Shown here one piece after another: positions 30,956 through 40,983 of a DNA stretch of 55,848 nucleotides. Position 1 is the stretch's first letter, and each line of letters begins with the position of its first letter. The stretch lies in NCBI GenBank assembly GCA_964593555.1, contig CAZQIC010000012.1, positions 1 to 55,848 of the forward strand. The letters run 5' to 3'. Both the position numbers and the translations under genes were made by a program. Below the pieces are notes generated by a model. That model made no database searches. It was not told where the DNA came from and saw only the letters and a list, made by a program, of their open reading frames with translations. Source of the DNA: CAZQIC01 sp964593555. Lineage in GTDB: Bacteria; Bacteroidota; Bacteroidia; JAFLBG01.

Positions 30956-33900
30956 TTAATCTACAACTAACCTTATTATTTGCTGCTGACCATTAGAACG
31001 TACTTTTGCAAAGTAAATTCCTTGAGCATGTCCGGTTAAGTCTAATAATAAGCTGGTTGAATCACCGCTCTTTTGCATAACAACATTTCCTAGTACATCG
31101 GTCACTATTACTTCATCAATTCTGTTGAATGATGTAAAAGTGAATATTCCATGACTTGGGTTAGGATAAACTAATGTTGATGAAGCGTTCTTTGTGATCT
31201 GTGTTATGCCAATTCCGGATATTGGTACACATGAACTCGTATCTACACAGCCATTTTTAGTTACGATAACGGCATAGCTGCCATTTGCAGTCGCTGTATA
31301 TGATTGTGCGGCTGCTCCTGCTATTAAAGTATAGCTCGGACAGCTGACCCATTGGTAAGCAGCTCCTGTCTCATCTGCAGTAATCACATAGCCGGTTAAA
31401 GTTGTTGTAACTATTGGCAATTGATTTATGGTGAGGTTGATGGTCATAATGCTATCGCAGCCAACTACACTTGGGATAGTATCTGTATATGTATTAGATA
31501 TTGTCCACAGCTTTCCGCTTGGTGATGTATAACTTACACAAGCAGTTGCCGAGAAAGTAGAAACAGTATATCCTATTGTAAGATTAATCGTCATAATACT
31601 ATCACAACCAAATGAATTTGGAATGGTATCCATATATGTGTTTGGTACGGTCCATGTTTGTCCGCTTGGTGATATATAAGTTGCGCATGCATAAGCTGCG
31701 AAACTGGACGATGATTGGTTTATTGAAAGATTAATCGTCATGATACTATCACAACCAAATGAATTTGGAATGGTATCCATATAGGTATTTGGTACAGTCC
31801 AAACTTTTCCACTTGGTGATGTATAACTTATACATGCAGATGCAGCGAAGCTCGAAGAACTGTTGTTGATGGATAGATTAATGGTCATAATGCTATCACA
31901 TCCCAGTAAGTTTGGAATTGTATCAGTATAAGTGTTTGAAACAGTCCAGATTTTTCCGCTCGGTGATGTGTAGCTGTCGCATGCTGATGCGGAGAAACTG
32001 GAAGAAGAATTGTTAATGAAAAGAGTAATCGTCATTACACTGTCACATCCTCTGTAATTAGGAATAGTATCCATACGAACACCATTCGTTGTCCAAATTT
32101 TTCCGCTTGGTGAAGTATAGCTGGCACATGCAGAAGCCGAGAAGCTGGAAGAAGAATTGTTAATAGAAAGATTGATGGTCATAATACTATCACATCCCTT
32201 TGAGTTAGGAATTGTATCCATACGAACACCACTTGTTGTCCAGATTTTTCCGCTTGGCGATGTGTAGCTGGCACAGGCATTAGCCGAGAAACTGGAAGAA
32301 GAATTGTTAATAGAAAGATTGATCGTCATGATGCTATCACATCCGGCCATATTTGGAATAGTATCCATACGAACACCGCTTGTTGTCCAGTTTTTCCCAC
32401 TTGGTGAAGTATAGCTAAAGCATGCTGCTGCTGAAAAGGACGATGTAGTATTTTTTATTGTAAGGTTAATTGTCATAATACTATCGCATCCTGCTGCATT
32501 TGGAATGGTATCCATCCTTGTGCCAGTAGTTGTCCATACATTTCCGCTTGGAGAAGTATAGGTTCTGCAAACAGATGGTGAAATTGTTGATGTTGAGTTG
32601 TGTTTTATCGTAAGGTTAATTGTTATGATACTATCGCATCCTGCTACATTTGGAATCGTATCCATACGTGTTCCGGTTGTGGTCCATACATTTCCGCTTG
32701 GAGATGTATATGTATAACAAACCGAAGGAGATATAGTTGCAGTTGTATTGTTGTGAATGGTTAAATTAATTCTAATTATACTGTCGCATCCTGTGGAGTT
32801 TGTAAGGGTGTCGTAGCGTGTTCCACTTGTGGTCCATACATGACCGAGAGGTGAAGTGTAAGTATAGCAAACAGAAGGAGAAATGGTTGAACTTGTTACT
32901 GAGCAAAGTGTTAATCGCGCAATGCGATTTCTTCCCACGCCGTCAAACGATGTAAATCCACCACCTATTATTATCTTTTTTCCGGTTGAAGAGGTTTGAA
33001 TCGCACTTGAATAAATAACCGAAGCTGAACCTGTGCCTGTTCCGAAACTTGCATCGATTCCACCGGTCGATTTTAACCTTGCTATGTTGCCCTTAGTAGT
33101 TCCGTTGAAGGATGTGAAACCTCCGGCAGCTATTACTTTATTGTTAAAAACAAATGTCTCGTAAGTAATATTGTTTAAGCCAGTACCTATGGCGAATGTT
33201 CCGTCATAGGATGCGTCAGAATTTATTCTTACGATCCTCGATGAAGCGTTCCCCTGATAACTGAAAAAGGAACCCACTGCGATTATCTTTCCATCACTTT
33301 GTACAGCTATTTTATATACTGCACCAGTGTTAAATCCCGTTCCGGGATCAAAAGTAGCATCAATAGCTCCGAGTGAATCTAAACGGGCAATTCTGTTCCT
33401 TGTCGTTCCTCTGTATGTTGTAAAGCTTCCTCCAACAAGAACTTTTCCGTCGTTTTGAATAGCTACCGTATATATATCGTTATTAAATCCTGATCCAACA
33501 TCAAAGCTTACATCTATCCCGCCAACAGATGTTAAACGCGTCAATCGTAAACGGGTAGTGCCGTTATAAGTCAAAAAAGAGCCCCCGACAATAATTTTTC
33601 CGCTCGATTGAACAACGATTGAATTAAGTAAGATAGGAGCGTCAAAACCTGTTCCCGGATCAAAAGATGGATCTATTGCACCATCACTTTTTAAGCGTGC
33701 AATATATTTTCTTCCGGTTCCATTGTATGAGGTGAATTGTCCTCCAATAATTATTTTCCCATCGCTTTGTATCGCAATTGCCCATACTTTATCGTCTGCC
33801 CCGGTTGTAGGTACAAAGCTTGGATCCAATGTCCCATCAGCATTTAATCTTGCAATACGTGTTCTTGCAGTTCCGTTGAAGGATGTAAAATTACCGCCTA

Positions 33901-34072
33901 CAACTATTTTGCCATCGCTTTGGGTGGCAACAACGTATACGTTATTGTTAAATCCATAGACGCCACCATTGCCGGTATCTATAGTATTAAAGGTTGGGTC
34001 GTTGTTTCCTACCTGTGAAAACGATTGAAGCGATGCAATTAGTAAAATGGAAAGAAGAGTAGATATTCTCAT
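30956..34072 (-). CDS. Secreted delta-60/DUF5122 repeat protein with T9SS sorting domain
   Basis: 1038 residues. Signal peptide (MRISTLLSILLIASLQSFSQ), then seven delta-60-type repeats (QSDGKIVVGGNFTSFNG pattern, ~53 residues each) likely forming a beta propeller; then ten repeats of about 49 residues with the core CxxYTSPSGKxWT ... CDSIMTINLxI; then a type A type-9-secretion C-terminal domain (VYPNPSHGIFTF ... GIYFAKV). It should be exported by the T9SS and attached to the cell surface or secreted, probably as a large adhesin or envelope protein. The two Cys per 49-residue repeat could form a disulphide. Confidence 0.88.
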   Translation of the reverse strand: MRISTLLSILLIASLQSFSQVGNNDPTFNTIDTGNGGVYGFNNNVYVVATQSDGKIVVGGNFTSFNGTARTRIARLNADGTLDPSFVPTTGADDKVWAIAIQSDGKIIIGGQFTSYNGTGRKYIARLKSDGAIDPSFDPGTGFDAPILLNSIVVQSSGKIIVGGSFLTYNGTTRLRLTRLTSVGGIDVSFDVGSGFNNDIYTVAIQNDGKVLVGGSFTTYRGTTRNRIARLDSLGAIDATFDPGTGFNTGAVYKIAVQSDGKIIAVGSFFSYQGNASSRIVRINSDASYDGTFAIGTGLNNITYETFVFNNKVIAAGGFTSFNGTTKGNIARLKSTGGIDASFGTGTGSASVIYSSAIQTSSTGKKIIIGGGFTSFDGVGRNRIARLTLCSVTSSTISPSVCYTYTSPLGHVWTTSGTRYDTLTNSTGCDSIIRINLTIHNNTTATISPSVCYTYTSPSGNVWTTTGTRMDTIPNVAGCDSIITINLTIKHNSTSTISPSVCRTYTSPSGNVWTTTGTRMDTIPNAAGCDSIMTINLTIKNTTSSFSAAACFSYTSPSGKNWTTSGVRMDTIPNMAGCDSIMTINLSINNSSSSFSANACASYTSPSGKIWTTSGVRMDTIPNSKGCDSIMTINLSINNSSSSFSASACASYTSPSGKIWTTNGVRMDTIPNYRGCDSVMTITLFINNSSSSFSASACDSYTSPSGKIWTVSNTYTDTIPNLLGCDSIMTINLSINNSSSSFAASACISYTSPSGKVWTVPNTYMDTIPNSFGCDSIMTINLSINQSSSSFAAYACATYISPSGQTWTVPNTYMDTIPNSFGCDSIMTINLTIGYTVSTFSATACVSYTSPSGKLWTISNTYTDTIPSVVGCDSIMTINLTINQLPIVTTTLTGYVITADETGAAYQWVSCPSYTLIAGAAAQSYTATANGSYAVIVTKNGCVDTSSCVPISGIGITQITKNASSTLVYPNPSHGIFTFTSFNRIDEVIVTDVLGNVVMQKSGDSTSLLLDLTGHAQGIYFAKVRSNGQQQIIRLVVD
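31421..32871 (-). repeat. Ten tandem ~147-bp repeats in the T9SS gene
   Basis: Ten copies encode the 49-residue Cys-rich unit. Copies in the middle (about 31860-32450) are most alike, with the phrase CDSIMTINLSINNSSSSFSA repeated almost unchanged, which suggests recent expansion. The first and last copies are more divergent. Boundaries are approximate. Confidence 0.85.
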
Positions 34073-34176
34073 GTTTTGTTTGTAAAAATGGACGGTTAAA
34101 ATTTTTACACGGCAAAGGTACTAATTTCAAAAATAGAGAGAAAATTATAATCTAAAATTCAATGAGAAGGGGTTTT

Positions 34177-35352
34177 TTAGTTTTTTCGCTTGTCTTTGCC
34201 AGTGATTTTATATCCATCCGTCAGTGTTTGCATAAATGCTATCAGATCATTTACTTCCTGTCCGGTTAGTTTTAAATTTCCTAATTCATCTTTGTTCACA
34301 GTCGAATTCACCTCTGCTTTTCCAAATTTGCCCGAGTCACGTTCGTTATAAAATTCGACAGTTTCCTTAAGTGTTTTATAAATCCCGTTGTGAAAATAAG
34401 GCGGTGTTGCAGCCACATTGCGCAGGGTAGGAACTTTGAATTTCCCATTATGTAAGCTATCATTCACAATTGCTCCTAACCCCATGTCAGTTTTGTAATC
34501 TTTGCAGAGATCGAGTATGCAGGAATTTTGAGGCAGTCCCAGGTTATCATAAGTAAAATCGGTAAATAGAATTGCGCCTGAAATTTTATCAGGTGTGCTT
34601 GGATGGCACGCAGCACAATTTCCTTTGGCAGTATCATTAAAAATTTTTAATCCTCTTTTTTCAGATTCAGTGAAATCAATTAACCCTCTGGTATAATAAT
34701 CAAACTTCGAAGTGAAGGGACTTATCTCTTTCGTTTCTTCAAATTCTTCGATGGCATGAGTGATGCATTCAAATGCGATTTCGATGCTGTCCAATGAATG
34801 AGGGCCGAAAGCATATAGGAACAGATCTTTGTATTCTGAATTTTTGATATGGCTCACTACCATTTTTTTATCCGAATTATTCATCTCAATATGATTGAGC
34901 AATGGATTCATGGCTTGTTCCGACAAGGTTTTAGCGCTGCCGTCCCAAAAAAATCCTCCTACATAGGTTTGCTCTACAGAGTCGAAATAAAAATTAGGAG
35001 TAAAGGCAAGATAGGAAATAGAAGGGGCGTTGCGATGTCCGAAGCTTGCGTGGAGAATTCCTTTTGAAACAGGAAGGCTGTCGGCATCCGCAAACCCTCT
35101 GTTTGGCATATGACAGCTTGCGCAAGATTGGCCTGCAGGATTGGAGAAGTTTTTATCGAAGAATATTTTTTTTCCTAATAGCTGGGTTGGAGTAAGTATA
35201 GTATCTGTATAATGCTCAATTGCAATATCATTATTTGTATCAACAGCACATCGATGAAAAAAAGCAATCGAGATAAAACAAATTCCAATACGAACATTTC
35301 TCATCATATAGCAAGTTAATGAAGGCATTTTACATAAGCTAAATTTTAACAT
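34177..35352 (-). CDS. Di-haem cytochrome c peroxidase/MauG-family protein
   Basis: 391 residues with two haem c sites, CASCH (in QSCASCHMPNRGF) and CAACH (in GNCAACHPSTP), and the FGHRNAPSI and VPTLRNVAATPPYFHNG segments typical of bacterial cytochrome c peroxidases. It reduces hydrogen peroxide in the periplasm or outer envelope. The N-terminus has a hydrophobic stretch followed by a Cys (FHRCAVD), so it may be a lipoprotein; ATG 35304 or 35307 (MMRNVR) is as good a start as 35352. Confidence 0.9.
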   Translation of the reverse strand: MLKFSLCKMPSLTCYMMRNVRIGICFISIAFFHRCAVDTNNDIAIEHYTDTILTPTQLLGKKIFFDKNFSNPAGQSCASCHMPNRGFADADSLPVSKGILHASFGHRNAPSISYLAFTPNFYFDSVEQTYVGGFFWDGSAKTLSEQAMNPLLNHIEMNNSDKKMVVSHIKNSEYKDLFLYAFGPHSLDSIEIAFECITHAIEEFEETKEISPFTSKFDYYTRGLIDFTESEKRGLKIFNDTAKGNCAACHPSTPDKISGAILFTDFTYDNLGLPQNSCILDLCKDYKTDMGLGAIVNDSLHNGKFKVPTLRNVAATPPYFHNGIYKTLKETVEFYNERDSGKFGKAEVNSTVNKDELGNLKLTGQEVNDLIAFMQTLTDGYKITGKDKRKN

Positions 35353-35437
35353 TTTTTATGAAAAGCAAATCAAGGAGTTCGGATTTGCCAATGAGAAATA
35401 CAGGCGACAGTAGTAATTTTTATAATTGATGGAAAAT

Positions 35438-35472
35438 AAAAAAGGGGTCCCGAATACTCGGAACCCCTTTTT
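35438..35472 (-). terminator. Terminator of the SWIB gene
   Basis: AAAAAAGGGGT(T)CCGA-type inverted repeat with T-run on either side. It lies just past the 3' end of the SWIB gene at 35494 on the - strand. Confidence 0.8.
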
Positions 35473-35493
35473 TATTGAGAATTTTCTCGAAAA

Positions 35494-35832
35494 CTATTTC
35501 ACGTGTTTAGAAACAACTTTTGCAAGTTCAAACATTGAAATTTGTTTTTTGCCGCCGAAAATGCCTGCTAATTTTGCATCAGCATTTATCATGCGTTTGT
35601 TTTTCGGATCTTGAAGACCGTTCTTTTTAATGTGAACCCAGATTTTTTTAACGATTTCCGTTCTTGGAATTGCGTTTGCTCCAACAACTGCAGCTAGTGC
35701 GCTACTTGGTGTTACTGGTTTCATGAAAGCTGCGTTTGGCTTTCTTGCGGATTTTTTCTTAGCAGCTTTTTTAGGAGCAGCTTTTTTTGTTGCTTTTTTA
35801 GGAGCAGCTTTCTTTGCTTTTTTTGTTGCCAT
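35494..35832 (-). CDS. SWIB/MDM2 domain protein with histone-H1-like tail
   Basis: 112 residues. N-terminal ~33 residues are almost only K, A and P (KKAAPKKATKKAAPKKAAKK), followed by a SWIB domain (about 36-112: PSSALAAVVGANAIPRTE ... KKIWVHIKKNGLQDPKNK). In bacteria SWIB proteins are poorly studied; the basic tail suggests DNA binding or nucleoid compaction. A similar basic tail sits on RsfS at 51129. Confidence 0.88.
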   Translation of the reverse strand: MATKKAKKAAPKKATKKAAPKKAAKKKSARKPNAAFMKPVTPSSALAAVVGANAIPRTEIVKKIWVHIKKNGLQDPKNKRMINADAKLAGIFGGKKQISMFELAKVVSKHVK

Positions 35833-36138
35833 GTTTTTGATTAGTTTTTTACTGATTGGGTGCCAAAGTAGTAAATATTTAAATAGCTTTTACAAATAGT
35901 TATCAATCATTTTTTGAAAATTGTTAATAGCTTTTGGTGATTTTACCAATAGGGAATTGCAAGTGTTGGTAAACCATCCGTAAAAGTGGGCATGTTTTCA
36001 GAGGAGAAACATGCAATTACAGGGGAGAATTACGTCTGAAATTTGATTTTCGCCTATTTGTTGCAATGACTTTTCTCTATATAAATAACTTGGGTTTATA
36101 TAGAGTATTTACCTACTTTTGTCAGCTCAGTAAAGTCA
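35833..36138. other. Divergent intergenic region before dnaX
   Basis: 306 bp between the SWIB gene (-) and dnaX (+). It holds the dnaX promoter candidate (36090-36121). TTTTTTACTGATTGGGTG near 35845-35862 may be part of the SWIB promoter. No other feature is seen. Confidence 0.5.
36090..36121 (+). promoter_or_regulatory. Promoter candidate for dnaX
   Basis: TACTTTTG at 36114-36121 matches TAnnTTTG; TTGG at 36090-36093 lies about 20 bp upstream as a weak TTTG. The dnaX ATG is 18 bp further, giving a very short leader. Confidence 0.55.
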
Positions 36139-37866
36139 ATGGAAAACTTCATTGTTTCAGCTCGTAAATACAGACCTTCTACCTTTGATACAGTAGTTGG
36201 ACAGTTGTCTATTACTACTACGCTTAAGAATGCGATTAAGAATAATCACCTCGCACAGGCATTTTTATTCTGTGGACCAAGAGGTGTTGGTAAAACTACT
36301 TGCGCTCGTATATTGGCAAAAACCATTAATTGCTCCGATCGTACAGATAATATAGAGGCATGTGATAAATGTGAGTCGTGTAAGTCATTTAACAATGGGA
36401 ATTCACTCAATGTTTATGAACTTGATGCTGCGTCCAATAACTCAGTAGAGGATATTCGTAGCCTTGTTGATCAGGTGAGAATACCGCCGCAGTTAGGAAA
36501 TTACAAAGTGTATATCATTGATGAGGTGCACATGTTGTCTCAGGCAGCCTTCAATGCATTTCTTAAAACGTTAGAGGAGCCGCCAAAGTATGCTATATTT
36601 ATTTTAGCTACAACGGAGAAGCACAAGATCATTCCTACTATACTTTCCCGTTGTCAGATATTCGATTTTAGCAGGATACAGATCGATGACATTGCAGGTC
36701 ACCTGGCTAATATCGCGAAGAAAGAAAGTATAAAAGCCGAGGAAGATGCATTGCATGTGATTGCGCAAAAGGCAGATGGAGCATTACGTGATGCACTTTC
36801 TATATTCGATCAGATCGTAAGTTTTGCAGGTAACAACATTACTTACAATGCGGTAATAGAGAATTTAAATATTCTTGATTACGACTATTATTTTAAAGTC
36901 ACCGATTTTATTCTTGCCGGTAATATTCCTTCTTCCCTAATGATATTTAACGAGGTACTTAACAAGGGCTTCGATGGTCATAACTTTATTTCCGGGTTGT
37001 CGGGACATTTCCGAAATCTCCTGGTATGTAAAGATGCTGGCACCATACAATTGCTGGAGGTGGGAAATAACATAAAGGATAAATACAAAGAGCAATCTGC
37101 TAAGTGTACGGTGCCTTTTCTTTTAAAAGCATTGAACATCTCTAATAAAACAGATCTGCAATATAAGTCGAGTAAAAATCAACGCTTGCAGGTTGAGATT
37201 GGGCTCATGCTGATGTGTTCAATATTAACCGTTCCGGAAGTAAAAGAACAGGTGACTGTGATAAAAAGTGCAAGACTTGCTCCTGTGAAAGCACCTGCGC
37301 TGAGAGTAACACAAGCTCCTGTTGCTAATGTCAATGTTGCAGCAGCACCAAAGGTTGAAACTGCTCCTGCTGAAAAGAAAAGAGCGATCATTAAAAATGC
37401 GGGTCCTTCCATTGGTGGTTTGCTCGGAAAGAAAAAAGTTGAGGACGAAGTTGCATCAGATAGTAAAGGGCAAAAAAAAATTCCTGAACAGCCCAAAACA
37501 CCATTCACCGAAGAACAGGCAAAGGATCATTGGCTGCGTTATGCCAACCTCATTAAAACAAGTAATGCATACATGAGCGCCTCTTTATCTGGGCACTTGC
37601 CTAAGCTAAAAGATAATTTTGCATTGGAGTGGGAGGTTGAAAATACTTCACTGCAGGAAACTTTTGAGAAGGAGATCAAGGTGGACCTGGTTGAGTTCTT
37701 GAGACGAGAATTGAATAACTATAGTCTTCAGCTTTTCACTGTGCTTAACAAAGTGGTTGGTGAAAAAAAGATTTATACCTCACAGGATAAATATAAACGA
37801 ATGGCTGAAAAAAATCCAACCATTCAAAAGTTCAGACAACAGTTTGATCTTGATATCGATTTTTAA
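36139..37866 (+). CDS. dnaX: DNA polymerase III subunit gamma/tau
   Basis: 575 residues. Clamp-loader AAA+ ATPase: Walker A GPRGVGKTT (about 46-54), zinc-binding Cys cluster (CSDRT ... CDKCESC), Walker B IIDEVHML and SRC motif. C-terminal part (from about 370) is Ala/Pro-rich and ends in a domain for polymerase contact. It loads the sliding clamp and couples the replicative polymerase to the helicase. Start ATG (MENFIVSARKYRP) fits the family start. Confidence 0.95.
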   Translation: MENFIVSARKYRPSTFDTVVGQLSITTTLKNAIKNNHLAQAFLFCGPRGVGKTTCARILAKTINCSDRTDNIEACDKCESCKSFNNGNSLNVYELDAASNNSVEDIRSLVDQVRIPPQLGNYKVYIIDEVHMLSQAAFNAFLKTLEEPPKYAIFILATTEKHKIIPTILSRCQIFDFSRIQIDDIAGHLANIAKKESIKAEEDALHVIAQKADGALRDALSIFDQIVSFAGNNITYNAVIENLNILDYDYYFKVTDFILAGNIPSSLMIFNEVLNKGFDGHNFISGLSGHFRNLLVCKDAGTIQLLEVGNNIKDKYKEQSAKCTVPFLLKALNISNKTDLQYKSSKNQRLQVEIGLMLMCSILTVPEVKEQVTVIKSARLAPVKAPALRVTQAPVANVNVAAAPKVETAPAEKKRAIIKNAGPSIGGLLGKKKVEDEVASDSKGQKKIPEQPKTPFTEEQAKDHWLRYANLIKTSNAYMSASLSGHLPKLKDNFALEWEVENTSLQETFEKEIKVDLVEFLRRELNNYSLQLFTVLNKVVGEKKIYTSQDKYKRMAEKNPTIQKFRQQFDLDIDF

Positions 37867-37877
37867 TCAACCCTAAA

Positions 37878-40865
37878 ATGAAACCAACACACTTAATCAT
37901 TAGAAGATTATTCTTTATTGCAATTCTTCTTTGTGCAGTAAACGCACCGGTCGCCGCTCAAAAGAAAAATGAACAACCAAAACCGGCCCCTGCTAAAATT
38001 GATAATGCACCTGTTAAGGTAGAGAAGAAATATAGTTACGAATCTGTTCCAAATGATCCGCTCAATGCTCGCATTTATACATTGGAGAACGGATTAAAAG
38101 TTTACATGACTGTTTATAAAAATGCGCCGAGGGTACAAACATATATTGCAGTTAAAACTGGAAGTAAAAATGATCCAAAGGCAACAACAGGTCTTGCGCA
38201 TTACCTCGAGCATATGCTTTTTAAGGGAACTGATAAATTCGGATCGCTGGACTATGAAAAAGAAAAAGTTCAAATCGACGCGATAAAGGCTTTGTATGAA
38301 GTGTATCGTAAAACTACTGATGAAGCAAAAAGAAAAATAATTTATCATCAGATAGATAGTGTGTCGGGTATAGCAGCTAAATATGCTATTGCTAATGAGT
38401 ACGATAAAATGATGTCGTCAATGGGAGCGCAGGGCACCAACGCCTATACGTGGGTGGAACAAACAGTATATGTAAATGATATTCCAAGTAATCAGATAAA
38501 TAAATGGTTAGAGGTTGAATCTGAAAGATTTCGTAACCCGGTATTACGATTGTTTCATACCGAACTGGAAGCTGTTTACGAAGAGAAAAACAGGAGTTTG
38601 GATGAAGATGCTTCTAAAACCTGGGATGCTTTGTTTGAAGGGTTATGGCAAAAACATACTTACGGTACACAAACTACCATTGGTACAATTGAACACTTGA
38701 AAAATCCATCATTGGTAGAGATCGAGAAATTTTTCAATTCATACTATGTTCCGAACAATATGGCTATTTGTATGTCGGGCGATTTTGATCCGGATGAAGT
38801 GATAAAACAGGTTGATGAAAAATTTGGATTATGGAAAAGCAAGCCAGTTCCTGAATTTAAGTTTGAAAAAGAAGCACCCATAACTTCTCCTATCGTTAAA
38901 GAAGTAGTAGGGCCCGATGCCGAAAGTGTAACACTCGCTTTCAGGTTTGATGCTAGCAATGGAAGTAAAGAAGCGGATATGGTTTCAATGGTAAACAGAA
39001 TATTGTACAATGGCAATGCTGGTCTTATCGATCTTGATCTTAATCAAAAACAAAAAGTATTATCAGCAAATGCAGGTGATCTTCCTATGAAAGATTATGT
39101 TATTCATGTATTTGGCGGAGAAGCGAAGGAAGGACAAAAGCTGGAAGAAGTAAAAGATCTTATCCTCGGGGAAATTGAAAAAGTAAAAAAAGGAGAGTTT
39201 CCGGATTGGTTAATGATTGCCATTATTAATGACATGAAATTGCAGGAGATACAGCAGCAGGAAAGAAATGTAAATAGAGCAGATGCATTTGTAGGCTCTT
39301 TTACGGGTGGTGTTCCATGGGCCACAGTTGTTGGGCAGACAGACAGGCTTTCGAAAATAACAAAGACCGAAGTGATGGATTTTGTTAAGGCTAACTATAA
39401 TAATAACTATGTTGTTGTTTACAAAAGAACCGGTGAAGCAGAGAGTACACAAAAGATCATTAAGCCGGAGATCACCCCTGTAGAAGTGAACCGCGATGCT
39501 AAATCACCATTCCTGAAAAAAATAACTGAGGAGTCGGTGAAAGATATTGAGCCTGCGTTCATAGATTATGTAAAGGACATACAAACGATGAAACTGAGAA
39601 ATAGTATTGTTCTCACCTATAATCATAATAAGGAGAACGTGTTATTCAGTTTGTATTATTTGTTTGACATGGGAAGTAATAATGATAAAAAAATGGCAGT
39701 GGCCATTGATTATCTGGAGTTTCTTGGAACCTCAAAATATTCTCCCGCTCAAATAAAGGAGGAATTTTATAAATTGGGCTGTTCTTTCAGTGTATTCTCC
39801 TCTGAAGATCAGATATATGTTAGCCTGACCGGACTGAGCGAAAATTTTGAAAAGGCCTTGAGCCTCTTCGAAGAACTGCTCTCTGATGTTAAACCTGATA
39901 AAGAAGCGCTGTCCAATATGGTTGCCGATGTTTTAAAAAGACGGGCGGATAATAAATTAAATAAAGACTACATATTATATGGTGCGATGAATCCTTATGG
40001 AGTTTATGGACCTAAATCACCGGCGACGAATATTTTAACAGAGGTAGAATTAAAAGGCTTGAAGCCTGAAGAGTTAGTTACCTTGCTAAAAGGCCTTAAC
40101 TCTTACGATCATCATGTATTATACTATGGTCCATTGGAGATGAATAAATTAGCAGAGATTGTAAACGCGAATCATAAAGTGCCTGCGCAATTAAAACCTG
40201 TTCCTAAGCCAATTGAATTTGTACAGCAGGAATCTGGTAACAATGTATACATTGTTGATTATGATATGAAGCAGGCAGAGATCATTATGTTATCTAAGGG
40301 AGATAAGTACAATAAGGATAATGCACCATATATTAGTTTGTTCAACGAGTATTTTGGGGGAGGGATGGCATCTGTTGTTTTCCAGGAAATACGTGAATCA
40401 AAAGCATTGGCTTACTCTGTAAATTCCAATTTCGTTACGCCAAACAGGAGGGAAAAAAGTTATTTTGTTTCTGCTTACATAGGAACGCAGGCTGATAAAT
40501 TACCGGAGGCCATGTCATCACTTACAGCATTAATGAATAATATGCCGGAGTCTGAAAATTTATTCAAAGCTTCTAAAGAGGCGGTGGTGCAAAATATTCG
40601 CACTAAGAGAATAAATAAAGCTGCCATTCTGTTTAATTATGAGTCAGCTAAGAAAATGGGATTGGATTACGATCTTAGAAAAGATGTTTACCAGAAAGTT
40701 CCGGCAATGCCATTTGCAGAGTTAAAAGCATTTCACGAAAAAAATATCAAGGATAAAAAATACACCATAATGGTATTGGGTAAAAAAGGCGAGCTGGATA
40801 TTAAAACGCTGGAGAAATACGGTACTATACATTATCTCAAATTGGAAGATATTTTTGGATATTAA
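37878..40865 (+). CDS. M16-family zinc peptidase (two-domain, secreted)
   Basis: 995 residues: signal peptide (about 1-28, ending PVAAQ), first M16 domain with inverted zinc motif HYLEH (His108, Glu111, His112), the distal Glu in EAVYEEKNRS near residue 231, and a second inactive-type M16 half (about 560-990). The spacing between HxxEH and the distal Glu is long, with a lysine-rich helical insert. It would degrade peptides in the periplasm. Lies 11 bp after dnaX. Confidence 0.93.
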   Translation: MKPTHLIIRRLFFIAILLCAVNAPVAAQKKNEQPKPAPAKIDNAPVKVEKKYSYESVPNDPLNARIYTLENGLKVYMTVYKNAPRVQTYIAVKTGSKNDPKATTGLAHYLEHMLFKGTDKFGSLDYEKEKVQIDAIKALYEVYRKTTDEAKRKIIYHQIDSVSGIAAKYAIANEYDKMMSSMGAQGTNAYTWVEQTVYVNDIPSNQINKWLEVESERFRNPVLRLFHTELEAVYEEKNRSLDEDASKTWDALFEGLWQKHTYGTQTTIGTIEHLKNPSLVEIEKFFNSYYVPNNMAICMSGDFDPDEVIKQVDEKFGLWKSKPVPEFKFEKEAPITSPIVKEVVGPDAESVTLAFRFDASNGSKEADMVSMVNRILYNGNAGLIDLDLNQKQKVLSANAGDLPMKDYVIHVFGGEAKEGQKLEEVKDLILGEIEKVKKGEFPDWLMIAIINDMKLQEIQQQERNVNRADAFVGSFTGGVPWATVVGQTDRLSKITKTEVMDFVKANYNNNYVVVYKRTGEAESTQKIIKPEITPVEVNRDAKSPFLKKITEESVKDIEPAFIDYVKDIQTMKLRNSIVLTYNHNKENVLFSLYYLFDMGSNNDKKMAVAIDYLEFLGTSKYSPAQIKEEFYKLGCSFSVFSSEDQIYVSLTGLSENFEKALSLFEELLSDVKPDKEALSNMVADVLKRRADNKLNKDYILYGAMNPYGVYGPKSPATNILTEVELKGLKPEELVTLLKGLNSYDHHVLYYGPLEMNKLAEIVNANHKVPAQLKPVPKPIEFVQQESGNNVYIVDYDMKQAEIIMLSKGDKYNKDNAPYISLFNEYFGGGMASVVFQEIRESKALAYSVNSNFVTPNRREKSYFVSAYIGTQADKLPEAMSSLTALMNNMPESENLFKASKEAVVQNIRTKRINKAAILFNYESAKKMGLDYDLRKDVYQKVPAMPFAELKAFHEKNIKDKKYTIMVLGKKGELDIKTLEKYGTIHYLKLEDIFGY

Positions 40866-40910
40866 TTCTTTTCGATTTCCATAATTGAGGAAAATTTGAA
40901 TTAATATTTG

Positions 40911-40963
40911 CCACGACCTTTAGGTCGTGGAATTAAGATTTAAAATACTTTAGGCTTTAAGCC
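40911..40963. repeat. REP-like palindromes upstream of the transposase
   Basis: CCACGACCTTTAGGTCGTGG (40911-40930) is a palindrome apart from its central pair of bases, and GGCTTTAAGCC (40953-40963) is a smaller one. Matching elements lie downstream of the transposase. Confidence 0.8.
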
Positions 40964-40983
40964 AAAATAACTCCATTTGCATC

